9,627 bases of DNA, from NCBI GenBank assembly GCA_022402405.1, contig JAKRSG010000262.1, positions 1 through 9,627 on the forward strand, read 5' to 3'. The notes under the pieces were generated by a model. It did not search any database, was not told the origin of the DNA, and saw only the letters and a program-made list of their open reading frames with translations. The stretch is from Bacteroidia bacterium (GTDB taxonomy: Bacteria; Bacteroidota; Bacteroidia; UKL13-3). Below are positions 1-5,641 of the stretch, piece after piece. A program made the position numbers and the translations under genes. Within the stretch, counting starts at the first letter, position 1, and each line of letters opens with the position of its first letter.

Positions 1-298
1 ACACACCTTCGGCAGGTATGTAGTAAAAACCGTTTTGATTAAAAATAAATGGAGTAAACCAATTATCGTAAATCACAATATCCATTTGTTGGCTTGTATT
101 GCCTTCGTGGTCTATCACAATGGCTTTATCAACACAATACCTATTCGGTAAGTATTTTCGTAACCATTCTATCCACGCGTTTTCTAAGGCATCACCTTTT
201 GAACCTGGGTGGTCAATAAATTCTCTGTTCGTGTTGAGTTGTGCAGACATTTGTTTCTGCAAACCATTGAACAACTGTTTTAAATCTACTTTACTCAT
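1..298 (-). CDS. DUF6602-like protein, putative CBASS effector nuclease (partial)
   Basis: Only the first 99 codons are in the window; the gene continues past base 1. It starts with ATG at 298-296 inside ATGAGTAA, so it overlaps the end of the Cap3-like gene by 8 bases, which suggests translational coupling in the CBASS operon. The visible protein has a helical start, then HPGSKGDALEN (30-40), a leucine-rich helix ending KYLPNRY (48-54), then SQQMDIVIYD (69-78), and IPAEGV at the cut edge. This pattern matches my recollection of the DUF6602 family. E39, D73 and a Glu-x-Lys expected just after the edge would fit a PD-(D/E)XK nuclease fold; that last motif cannot be seen. In the family of CdnD-Cap2-Cap3-Cap4 operons this fourth position holds the effector, so I infer a nucleic-acid-cutting effector triggered by a cyclic nucleotide. 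A C-terminal sensor domain such as SAVED may follow but is outside the window. Confidence 0.65.
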   Translation of the reverse strand, partial: MSKVDLKQLFNGLQKQMSAQLNTNREFIDHPGSKGDALENAWIEWLRKYLPNRYCVDKAIVIDHEGNTSQQMDIVIYDNWFTPFIFNQNGFYYIPAEGV

Positions 299-755
299 AT
301 CTATACAATTTATTTTCAAACCAAACATAAAATCCAAAATCAACTTTTGTTTTGGAATTACCTATAATCAGCAATACAGGATTGGCAAGGCAAGCATTTT
401 TGTTGTTTATTATCGCATTTATTGCCGAAATGTCCGTTAAACTTGGAATAGGGCTATTATCGGGGTGCGTATGCCATTCGCCAACATAAAATTTTCGAGG
501 TATTTCTTTATAGAAAGTACCGAGTTTTTTCTCAATTCCTTTGGTACTTCTTTCAAAGTTGTATATTGAAGTTTTGAAACTTTTAGGCAATATGGTATCG
601 GTAATGTGTAAATGCTTGTTGTCATCGGCATAATATCCAACCAAGAAACCGCCAAACTCATTTGGGTAATGGCTTTTCCCTTTTTCAACGAGGCTGTTTA
701 ATAATTCATCGTCAGCTTCAATGCTCAATCCTATTTTCTCTATTCTTAAAATCAA
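291..755 (-). CDS. cap3: Cap3-like JAMM/MPN isopeptidase of type II CBASS
   Basis: A 154-residue single-domain JAB/MPN metalloprotease. The zinc site is complete: E33 in NEFGGFLVG, then H95 and H97 in EWHTHP, S105 and D108 in PSLTD, the order E...HxH...SxxD typical of the JAMM family. In type II CBASS, Cap3 cleaves the bond that Cap2 makes between the CD-NTase C-terminus and target proteins, so it acts as the deconjugating partner in the cytosol. The likely start is TTG at 755-753: it overlaps the Cap2 stop by 4 bases (TTGA), an in-frame ATG is absent from the whole gene, and the sequence before the first strand of the domain would be lost with a later start. The end overlaps the next gene by 8 bases. 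The family call is firm; the exact start is less so. Confidence 0.9.
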   Translation of the reverse strand: MILRIEKIGLSIEADDELLNSLVEKGKSHYPNEFGGFLVGYYADDNKHLHITDTILPKSFKTSIYNFERSTKGIEKKLGTFYKEIPRKFYVGEWHTHPDNSPIPSLTDISAINAIINNKNACLANPVLLIIGNSKTKVDFGFYVWFENKLYRYE

Positions 756-2422
756 AATTCTTTCAGTTTAATGGTAAGGTAATCTGTATCATCAGTTTCA
801 ATTACAAAGTTTCTCAAAGCCTTGTCTTGTTCAAATCTTAAATTGATATGCTTAATGGCAAACTGCACAAGCATATTTATATCATTGTAAGAAGCCTTAA
901 ATGTCGGATTCCAACAGCCTGATGGGTTGTGTAAATCATCAACATCAAACTTCAAAACATTTCCGTTGAATTGTGTGCTAATAAATTCATACCTATTTTG
1001 TTCGATAGCACATACTAATTGCTTAGCGTGGTTTGATATTGAAAGGTTCAAAAGTGTAGTATCTATTTTTAATTGACTTAGTACATAAAGCAAATCGTTA
1101 TCGGCTGAACAATCAAAAATCACATCATATTCGTTAAGCCATTTTTCTATTTCTTTTTTTATGGTCGTATCTGTTAAATGAGATTTTAGGAAGAAATCAA
1201 ATGCTTCTGAATAATCGTAACCGCCATTAGTTGGTTCAAAGAAAGGCGAGATTAAGCACATCTCATTTATCAAATCATTGGTTTTATTGGTTATTCCCGT
1301 AAAGAATGAGTATTCCGACCTGCAAACATTTTCAGGTTCTTTTATATCGTAATCAATGAAATCAACTTTTGTGCAGCCGCTTCTTACCAAAGTTTTGGCA
1401 ACAATACTTCCAATAGCACCGATGCCGATGATTAAAATTTTTCCGTTAGTTAATTTTTCTTTTAACCGTCCTCGTCCAAAAAAATACTTGTAAGAACAAT
1501 TTCTTGTCATAGCCCAATCAATGCTTCTGTTACCGTCTATAATTGTAAGCCATTGCTGATTTACTTTTTCGCCATAAACTGGAAAGTTGCCAATTTCCAA
1601 CATAATGACCTGCCAATGAATTTCTGTGACGGATATATTATACCCCACAAACAACGGCAGTTGTTTCCCTTTGTCTTTTGTGGCGTTTTTCTCTATTGAG
1701 TGAAGAAATTTTAAGAAATCCTGCGGCAACAATGTTTCAAATTCATTCCAATTATCAAAAATCCAACGTTGATTATTTGAGGGAGCATCTTTCAGAAAAA
1801 TGAACAATCCACCGCCTATGGGTAAGGATTTAAATTGAAAATTCCATTTAACATCAGCGAGTATTTTTCTGTTTCTGTCATAAAACTTTTGTACGATATT
1901 GCTGTTGATTCTATCTTTATAGAATACACCATTACTAAGTGTTGAGTAATCTACAAATCCGTATTGGTTTTTGCTGAAAGTATATTCAACTTCGTTAAAG
2001 AAAAAAGCAAAATGATTGCTTTTAAACGCTTTTTCAGAAACAATTAAATGTTCGTAATGCGTGTCGGTATCTTTGTTTATGTAATACTTCTTTATCCAAG
2101 CCTTTACCGATGCAATGTCATAGCCCAATTTCTCTGACAGCAAAGGGCTGTGTGCAGTATGAATACAGATAGAGCCGTTACCCATAATGTGTCTATGTTC
2201 CAATAGGTCGTCATTAGAAAATTTAATGGTTTCCGTATCGTGGCTTTTAAATGGATATTGCGGACTTATGGAAACATTAAAATTCAAAGCCTTTTCCAAG
2301 CCTTCAACAAAAACAGAAATACACCCTTCAATGTCAAACTTACCTTGCTCAAAAGGCTTAATAAGTTTGACATCGGGAGTGCTTTCTATTACAGTATTGA
2401 TTTCAGTAACTCTATCGTTCAT
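752..2422 (-). CDS. cap2: Cap2-like E2-E1 ubiquitin-transfer fusion protein of type II CBASS
   Basis: A 556-residue protein with two recognisable parts. The N-terminal part (about 25-130) resembles an E2 ubiquitin-conjugating domain: SPQYPFK (53-59) and a candidate catalytic cysteine C86 in GNGSICIHTAHSPLL. After a linker of about 190 residues comes a ThiF/E1 adenylation domain (about 310-556): the nucleotide loop GIGAIG (333-338), then IDYDIKEPENVCR (356-368) with acidic residues and the conserved Asn-x-x-Arg. C503 in NPSGCWNPTF is the likely E1 cysteine. In characterised type II CBASS, Cap2 adenylates the C-terminus of the CD-NTase and joins it through thioester steps to target proteins, which primes the cyclase. 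The gene starts 5 bases after the CD-NTase stop and overlaps Cap3 by 4 bases, so the three are clearly one unit. Cysteine roles are assigned by position and motif, not by alignment. Confidence 0.92.
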   Translation of the reverse strand: MNDRVTEINTVIESTPDVKLIKPFEQGKFDIEGCISVFVEGLEKALNFNVSISPQYPFKSHDTETIKFSNDDLLEHRHIMGNGSICIHTAHSPLLSEKLGYDIASVKAWIKKYYINKDTDTHYEHLIVSEKAFKSNHFAFFFNEVEYTFSKNQYGFVDYSTLSNGVFYKDRINSNIVQKFYDRNRKILADVKWNFQFKSLPIGGGLFIFLKDAPSNNQRWIFDNWNEFETLLPQDFLKFLHSIEKNATKDKGKQLPLFVGYNISVTEIHWQVIMLEIGNFPVYGEKVNQQWLTIIDGNRSIDWAMTRNCSYKYFFGRGRLKEKLTNGKILIIGIGAIGSIVAKTLVRSGCTKVDFIDYDIKEPENVCRSEYSFFTGITNKTNDLINEMCLISPFFEPTNGGYDYSEAFDFFLKSHLTDTTIKKEIEKWLNEYDVIFDCSADNDLLYVLSQLKIDTTLLNLSISNHAKQLVCAIEQNRYEFISTQFNGNVLKFDVDDLHNPSGCWNPTFKASYNDINMLVQFAIKHINLRFEQDKALRNFVIETDDTDYLTIKLKEF

Positions 2423-2427
2423 TTTTC

Positions 2428-3402
2428 TTATCCAAAGTTTAATTTCGGAGGAGGTACAGGCATACCGCCATTAGTGTTGTACCTATTTTTGCTTTTATCT
2501 TCTTCTTTGAACTTTGGATTTTCGGGAAAGTAGGTTTTGATGTTCTCATCATTTTCTTCAATCCTGTCAAGCATATTCTTCATATCATCAGCCAACTGTT
2601 GCTTTTCGCTGTCAGTTAGGGTGTCGGATAAATCATTTGAACTATTGCCCGGGTCTTTGAGGGTAAAACCGTCATTTGTTACATTATCCTTGATGTATTC
2701 CATTACAGCTTTCAGTTTATTCCACAGATTGCCTGTTATTGTAATGTTGTCAAACGCTTTTATTGTAATGAGTTCAAGAAAAAAGGATTTGGTCGGGTAG
2801 TTATACTTCGTATTCTTCCAAATCTTTAAGAGGCGGATTATCTTTCTGATAGAATCCTTTTCTTTATCAGCCCTGTCTTTGATATTGCTAATTTGAGATT
2901 GAACATTCGTTTTTATCCGTTCACTATCAGCAGCAATATTGCCGTACTTGTAGTAAACATACAAGTTCAGATTTTCATCGTCCTTGTATTGGTCTTGATT
3001 TAATTCTCTGCCCGGTACAACATCAATTTTGATTTTAGCGCTATCGCTATCTGCATAAAATTCCAACCCGATTGATACTTTTTGCTTTCTAACTTCGGCA
3101 TCATTCTTATACTTGTTGTAAAGAAAATCGTAAACAGCTTCATACATTTCTTTCAATGTGCCGTTAGCCCCGAAAGCATTACGCTTAAAAGGCGAAACCA
3201 AATCGAAATCAAATTTGGTGTTGATAGCAGTGTTCTTTGCGTAAGAACCCGAATTAAACGGAGCATAAACATTGCCTCCGTACTCATTTTCTAAGGCTTC
3301 TTTAACCTCATTCTTCTTTTGAATATGCTTATCCAAAAGGTTTTTTTCTTTGGTAATCTGATGGGTTTTGATTACCGTGTCTAAGTGTAAACTTTTATCC
3401 AT
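2428..3402 (-). CDS. CD-NTase (cGAS/DncV-like nucleotidyltransferase), CBASS signal synthase
   Basis: A 324-residue cytosolic nucleotidyltransferase that would make a cyclic oligonucleotide alarm signal during phage infection. The polymerase-beta-type active site is visible: NSGSYAKNT (50-58, with G52-S53), FDFDL (64-68, D65 and D67) and a third aspartate D127 in KIKIDVVPG. The spacing GS...DxD...D is that of SMODS/CD-NTase proteins. I chose ATG 3402: the frame stays open to an ATG at 3486, but those 28 extra residues fall on the candidate promoter and repeats, and MDKSLHLD starts a normal amphipathic helix. The C-terminus is proline-rich and ends PPPKLNFG. A terminal glycine is what a Cap2-type E1 would need for conjugation. 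Clade and product (which bases, two or three nucleotides) cannot be told from motifs alone. First gene of the operon with cap2, cap3 and the DUF6602-like gene. Confidence 0.9.
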   Translation of the reverse strand: MDKSLHLDTVIKTHQITKEKNLLDKHIQKKNEVKEALENEYGGNVYAPFNSGSYAKNTAINTKFDFDLVSPFKRNAFGANGTLKEMYEAVYDFLYNKYKNDAEVRKQKVSIGLEFYADSDSAKIKIDVVPGRELNQDQYKDDENLNLYVYYKYGNIAADSERIKTNVQSQISNIKDRADKEKDSIRKIIRLLKIWKNTKYNYPTKSFFLELITIKAFDNITITGNLWNKLKAVMEYIKDNVTNDGFTLKDPGNSSNDLSDTLTDSEKQQLADDMKNMLDRIEENDENIKTYFPENPKFKEEDKSKNRYNTNGGMPVPPPKLNFG

Positions 3403-3426
3403 AACGAAATTATTTTTAATTTTGAA

Positions 3427-3442
3427 TGCACCTATTTGCACC
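3427..3442. repeat. TGCACC direct repeat at the CBASS transcription start
   Basis: TGCACC occurs at 3427-3432 and again at 3437-3442, exactly one DNA helical turn apart, directly over the inferred start of the CBASS transcript. Two half-sites on one face of the helix could be an operator, but six bases repeated twice in AT-rich DNA can also be chance. Confidence 0.3.
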
Positions 3443-3470
3443 CAAAATAAAGTTACAAAACTGATACCAA
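3443..3470 (-). promoter_or_regulatory. Candidate promoter of the CBASS operon
   Basis: Read on the minus strand, TTG at 3470-3468 is followed after 17 bases by TTATTTTG at 3450-3443, one mismatch from the Bacteroidota -7 consensus TAnnTTTG. Transcription would begin near 3436 and leave a leader of about 33 bases before the CD-NTase ATG at 3402. The element is weaker than the other two promoters in the window, which would suit a gene set kept low until needed. It also argues for the shorter CD-NTase start. Confidence 0.4.
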
Positions 3471-3475
3471 TTAAT

Positions 3476-3571
3476 AAACTTGTCAATTGAATGTGTAAAC
3501 TGTCAAGTTTTTGCCAAAATCCGGCATAAATGTCATTAAAATAGAATTTTGTTAGTATGAAAAAATGTCAT
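3476..3571. promoter_or_regulatory. Possible operator array: inverted repeat plus four TGTCA motifs
   Basis: The segment has a perfect 7-base inverted repeat, AAACTTG at 3476-3482 and CAAGTTT at 3504-3510. TGTCA occurs four times in the same orientation at 3481, 3501, 3531 and 3566, the last two within the 9-base direct repeat AAATGTCAT (3528-3536 and 3563-3571). Spacings are 20, 30 and 35 bases. The array lies just upstream of the candidate CBASS promoter and between the divergent genes, which is where a repressor controlling both would bind. The XRE-type protein encoded next door is the obvious candidate; this link is inference. Confidence 0.4.
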
Positions 3572-3606
3572 AGTTAACAAATGGCAGTTAAAAAATAGTG
3601 TTATTA

Positions 3607-3639
3607 TTGTGCATTTGTAAACTAAATTCATTACCTTTG
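3607..3639 (+). promoter_or_regulatory. Bacteroidota-type promoter of the XRE-ImmA/PIN operon
   Basis: TACCTTTG at 3632-3639 matches the -7 consensus TAnnTTTG exactly. The upstream element could be TTG at 3607-3609 (22 bases away) or TTTG at 3614-3617 (14 bases away); neither has the ideal spacing of about 19. Transcription would start near 3646, leaving a leader of about 14 bases before the ATG at 3660. Confidence 0.6.
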
Positions 3640-3659
3640 CCCTGTAATTTAAATATACA

Positions 3660-4724
3660 ATGGAAATGAAAGCAGTATTTGCAGAACGTTTTAAGTCAGC
3701 CCGTTTAATGAAAGGATTTTCATTGCAAGATTTGGCTGATGCACTTGGCGGCAATCTGTCTCGTCAGGCATTGCATCGTTACGAGAAAGGGGAAGTTATT
3801 CCCGATTCTGAAAAAATTAACCTATTGAGTAAAGCATTAAATGTAAGCTCTGATTACTTTTTCCGAACTACCAAAGTGGAGTTAAGCGAAATTGAGTATC
3901 GGAAATTGAGTAAGATGCCACAAAAAGAAGCTTCCATAATCAAAGAAAAAACCAAGGAATATCTTTCACGATATTTGGAGTTGGAAGAAATTTTAGGTTT
4001 ACCCAATGAGTTTGAAAATCACTTAAAGGACTTTGCAACTGTTACTTCATACGAGCAGGTTAATAAAGCGGCAGAACTTTTAAGAGAAAAATGGAACTTA
4101 GGAAATGGGGCTATATTCAATGTTGTAGAAATTTTGGAAGATAAAAATATCAAAGTTGTCAAGTTAGACGTGGACGAAGATTTTGACGGACTGCAAACTT
4201 TTGTGAATGACTCCATTCCTGTAGTAGCATATAATTTAAAAAAAGCAAACAAGCCCGATAGAATTAGATTAACTCTTTTACACGAATTAGCACACTTGTT
4301 ATTGACCTTTGGTGATATTAGCTTAAAGCAAAAAGAAACTTTATGTTTTCAGTTTGCAGGAGCAATGTTGTTACCCGAAGAAACCATTAAAGCTGAATTG
4401 GGTGTACACAGAAACAAACTTTCAACTTTGGAATTGGGTAATATCAAAAAACAATATGGTATCTCTATGCAGGCTATTGTAATGAGAGCCAAAGATTGCA
4501 ACATTATCAACGAACATTACACCAAGCAATTTTTCTTTTTTATCAAACAGATGAATTGGAAAGTAGATGAGCCTGTAGAATATAAAGGAGTTGAAGAAAG
4601 CAATCGTTTTGAACAGCTTTTATTTAGGGCTTTGATAGAAGACCAAATTTCAATGTCCAAAGCAGCTTCATTGTCTAATCAATCTTTGGCAGAATTTAAA
4701 AAAGCACATCAACCGATGTTTTAA
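3660..4724 (+). CDS. XRE-family HTH regulator fused to ImmA/IrrE-type metallopeptidase
   Basis: A 354-residue, two-domain cytosolic protein. Residues about 7-68 form an XRE/Cro-type helix-turn-helix, with SLQDLADAL, then SRQALHRYEKGEVIP and NLLSKALNVSSDYFF. After a helical linker (about 75-150) comes a COG2856/ImmA domain with the zinc motif HELAH (208-212) and a likely third ligand E226 before LCFQFAGAMLLP (228-239). Such proteins bind DNA, and the peptidase typically removes a repressor when a stress signal appears. The start may be M1 or M3. The gene is divergent from the CBASS operon and 36 bases ahead of a PIN-domain gene, with no separate promoter seen between them. In some CBASS loci a separate repressor (CapH) and ImmA-like protease (CapP) control expression; here both functions could be in one chain. 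The alternative is an antitoxin-like partner of the PIN protein. Confidence 0.88.
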   Translation: MEMKAVFAERFKSARLMKGFSLQDLADALGGNLSRQALHRYEKGEVIPDSEKINLLSKALNVSSDYFFRTTKVELSEIEYRKLSKMPQKEASIIKEKTKEYLSRYLELEEILGLPNEFENHLKDFATVTSYEQVNKAAELLREKWNLGNGAIFNVVEILEDKNIKVVKLDVDEDFDGLQTFVNDSIPVVAYNLKKANKPDRIRLTLLHELAHLLLTFGDISLKQKETLCFQFAGAMLLPEETIKAELGVHRNKLSTLELGNIKKQYGISMQAIVMRAKDCNIINEHYTKQFFFFIKQMNWKVDEPVEYKGVEESNRFEQLLFRALIEDQISMSKAASLSNQSLAEFKKAHQPMF

Positions 4725-4760
4725 TCCTCAAATTTTTTATACCAAATATTTGTTCGGAAA

Positions 4761-5273
4761 ATGAAAATCAAGATTGCTGTTACGGATGCTTGTATTTTTA
4801 TAGACCTTTATGATTTAGGTCTTGTAGCTTCATTCTTTAATCTTGAAATAGAAATACACACTACTTCCGCAGTTTTATACGAATTGTATTCTGAGCAACA
4901 ACAAATTCTTCAAGCCTATCAATCTGTTGACAGGCTTACTGTACATAATATACAGGAACAAGATTTTATAGAAATTTATTCGGAAGAATATCCGAAATCA
5001 ATATCGGAAACGGACAAATCGGTACTACACATTGCCAATAAGTTGAACGCTTGTGTACTGAGTAGTGACAAGGCATTACGGAATTGTGCCAAAAACAAGG
5101 ACATTGAATATCACGGTATGATTTGGATTTTTGATAAACTTGTGGAAACATCTGTTTTAACGCCCAAAGAGGCAGCGAGTAAATTGAAACAACTTGTAGC
5201 TACCAATTTCGTTTTTCAGAATAATCAACAATTAGTTGCAGAATTAGAAAAGCGATTAAAAATCTGGAAATAG
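4761..5273 (+). CDS. PIN-domain protein (DUF3368-like putative ribonuclease)
   Basis: A 170-residue protein with the acidic residues of a PIN nuclease in the usual order: D9 in VTDACIFIDL, E41 in VLYELYS, D85 in SETDKSVLHIA (with E83 nearby) and D103 in VLSSDKALRNCA. PIN proteins cut RNA using metal ions held by these residues, and many are toxins of type II toxin-antitoxin pairs. The C-terminal helices (about 134-170: PKEAASKLKQL, then ELEKRLKIWK) resemble the tail of DUF3368-type members. It follows the XRE-ImmA gene by 36 bases on the same strand, so the two are probably co-transcribed and the first may regulate or restrain the second. No small separate antitoxin gene is visible. Target RNA cannot be inferred. 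Confidence 0.82.
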   Translation: MKIKIAVTDACIFIDLYDLGLVASFFNLEIEIHTTSAVLYELYSEQQQILQAYQSVDRLTVHNIQEQDFIEIYSEEYPKSISETDKSVLHIANKLNACVLSSDKALRNCAKNKDIEYHGMIWIFDKLVETSVLTPKEAASKLKQLVATNFVFQNNQQLVAELEKRLKIWK

Positions 5274-5353
5274 CAACCGGAATGCTCTACGGACGAAGAA
5301 AAGCCCAGCAGCTAATCGAGTAACGCAGGGGAATTTCACCCCTACGTTCTCAC

Positions 5354-5374
5354 AACTTGTCCCGCCCAAGCGGG
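5354..5374. repeat. 21-base hairpin insertion between intron domains V and VI
   Basis: Between CTCAC and AGAACCGTAC, which I would expect to be adjacent, lie 21 extra bases containing the hairpin CCCGCCCAAGCGGG (5361-5374: five G-C pairs, loop of four). The GC content is far above the surroundings. It has no T-run, so it is not a normal terminator on either strand. Confidence 0.4.
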
Positions 5375-5402
5375 AGAACCGTACTTGATACTCTCACATC
5401 AA

Positions 5403-5434
5403 ATGCTTACGCCGGAGCTTCAGCATAGGCGCTG
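5403..5434. repeat. 32-base GC-rich hairpin insertion inside intron domain V
   Basis: About 32 bases stand where domain V should have roughly two, between the GAGCCG strand and the upper hairpin. The stretch 5411-5438 is an imperfect inverted repeat: GCCGGAGC at 5411-5418 pairs with GCTGCGGC at 5431-5438 except for one G-G mismatch, with a 12-base loop. It looks like a small REP-like palindromic insertion, but a genome-wide copy count would be needed to say so. Confidence 0.4.
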
Positions 5435-5585
5435 CGGCTCTTCAGTAATGTTTTTACCGTTTAAGAATAACGTTTCCTCGTGAATGGATAGCAGAACCAG
5501 GTTGTTTGTTGCCAGTATGCAATAAAAGCAAAGATAAATATTGACCCATTTGTAGAATCCCTACTTAAATTTTATTTCAAAAAAG

Positions 5586-5616
5586 TTTGGTTGTTAGACG
5601 GCTTTGTTTACTTTTG
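5586..5616 (+). promoter_or_regulatory. Strong Bacteroidota-type promoter of the type I R-M operon
   Basis: TTTG at 5586-5589, a 19-base spacer and TACTTTTG at 5609-5616 match the phylum's -33/-7 consensus (TTTG, TAnnTTTG) without mismatch. Transcription should begin near 5623, giving a leader of roughly 20 bases before the TTG start of the HsdS gene. This is the clearest promoter in the window. Confidence 0.75.
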
Positions 5617-5628
5617 TAGCGTGATTAC

Positions 5629-5634
5629 AAAGGA
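5629..5634 (+). promoter_or_regulatory. Ribosome binding site AAAGGA deciding the hsdS TTG start
   Basis: AAAGGA lies 7 bases before TTG at 5642. An in-frame TAA at 5636-5638 rules out any earlier start, so TTG is the only reasonable first codon that keeps the whole recognition domain. Confidence 0.6.
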
Positions 5635-5641
5635 ATAAATT

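Larger units (their letters stand above)
5315..5441 (-). mobile_element. Group II intron 3' end (domains V and VI), remnant with insertions
   Basis: Read on the minus strand, the segment has GAGCCG (5440-5435), an upper hairpin TTGATGTGAGAGTATCAA (5402-5385) and GTACGGTTCT (5384-5375), the pattern of intron domain V with its AGC triad and GUACGGUUCU partner strand. Next comes a 10-pair stem (5348-5339 with 5331-5322, one G-T pair, loop of 7), then TTACTCGAT ending at 5315, like a domain VI with its branch-point A and intron 3' end. Two extra stretches interrupt the expected layout (5403-5434 and 5354-5374). I found no reverse transcriptase gene: the minus strand upstream (5442-5585) has only short open stretches that I cannot identify, so this is probably a 3' fragment. 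It begins 41 bases after the PIN gene and separates the two defence modules. From memory of the family, not from alignment. Confidence 0.65.

Noticed and set aside
2187..2800. Plus-strand open frames opposite the cap2 start and the CD-NTase end
   Set aside because: They are antisense to well-supported genes and their proteins show no recognisable domain or natural start context.
3403..3486. Upstream in-frame extension of the CD-NTase by 28 residues, hydrophobic and membrane-like
   Set aside because: It overlaps the promoter candidate and repeats, such a membrane segment is not expected on a CD-NTase, and a good ATG lies at 3402.
5322..5348. Stem-loop after the PIN gene considered as a rho-independent terminator
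   Set aside because: No T-run follows the stem on either strand, and its place before TTACTCGAT on the minus strand fits intron domain VI better.
5442..5585. Short minus-strand reading frames upstream of domain V considered as a maturase C-terminus
   Set aside because: None is longer than a few dozen codons and I could not match any to a reverse transcriptase or maturase end with confidence.
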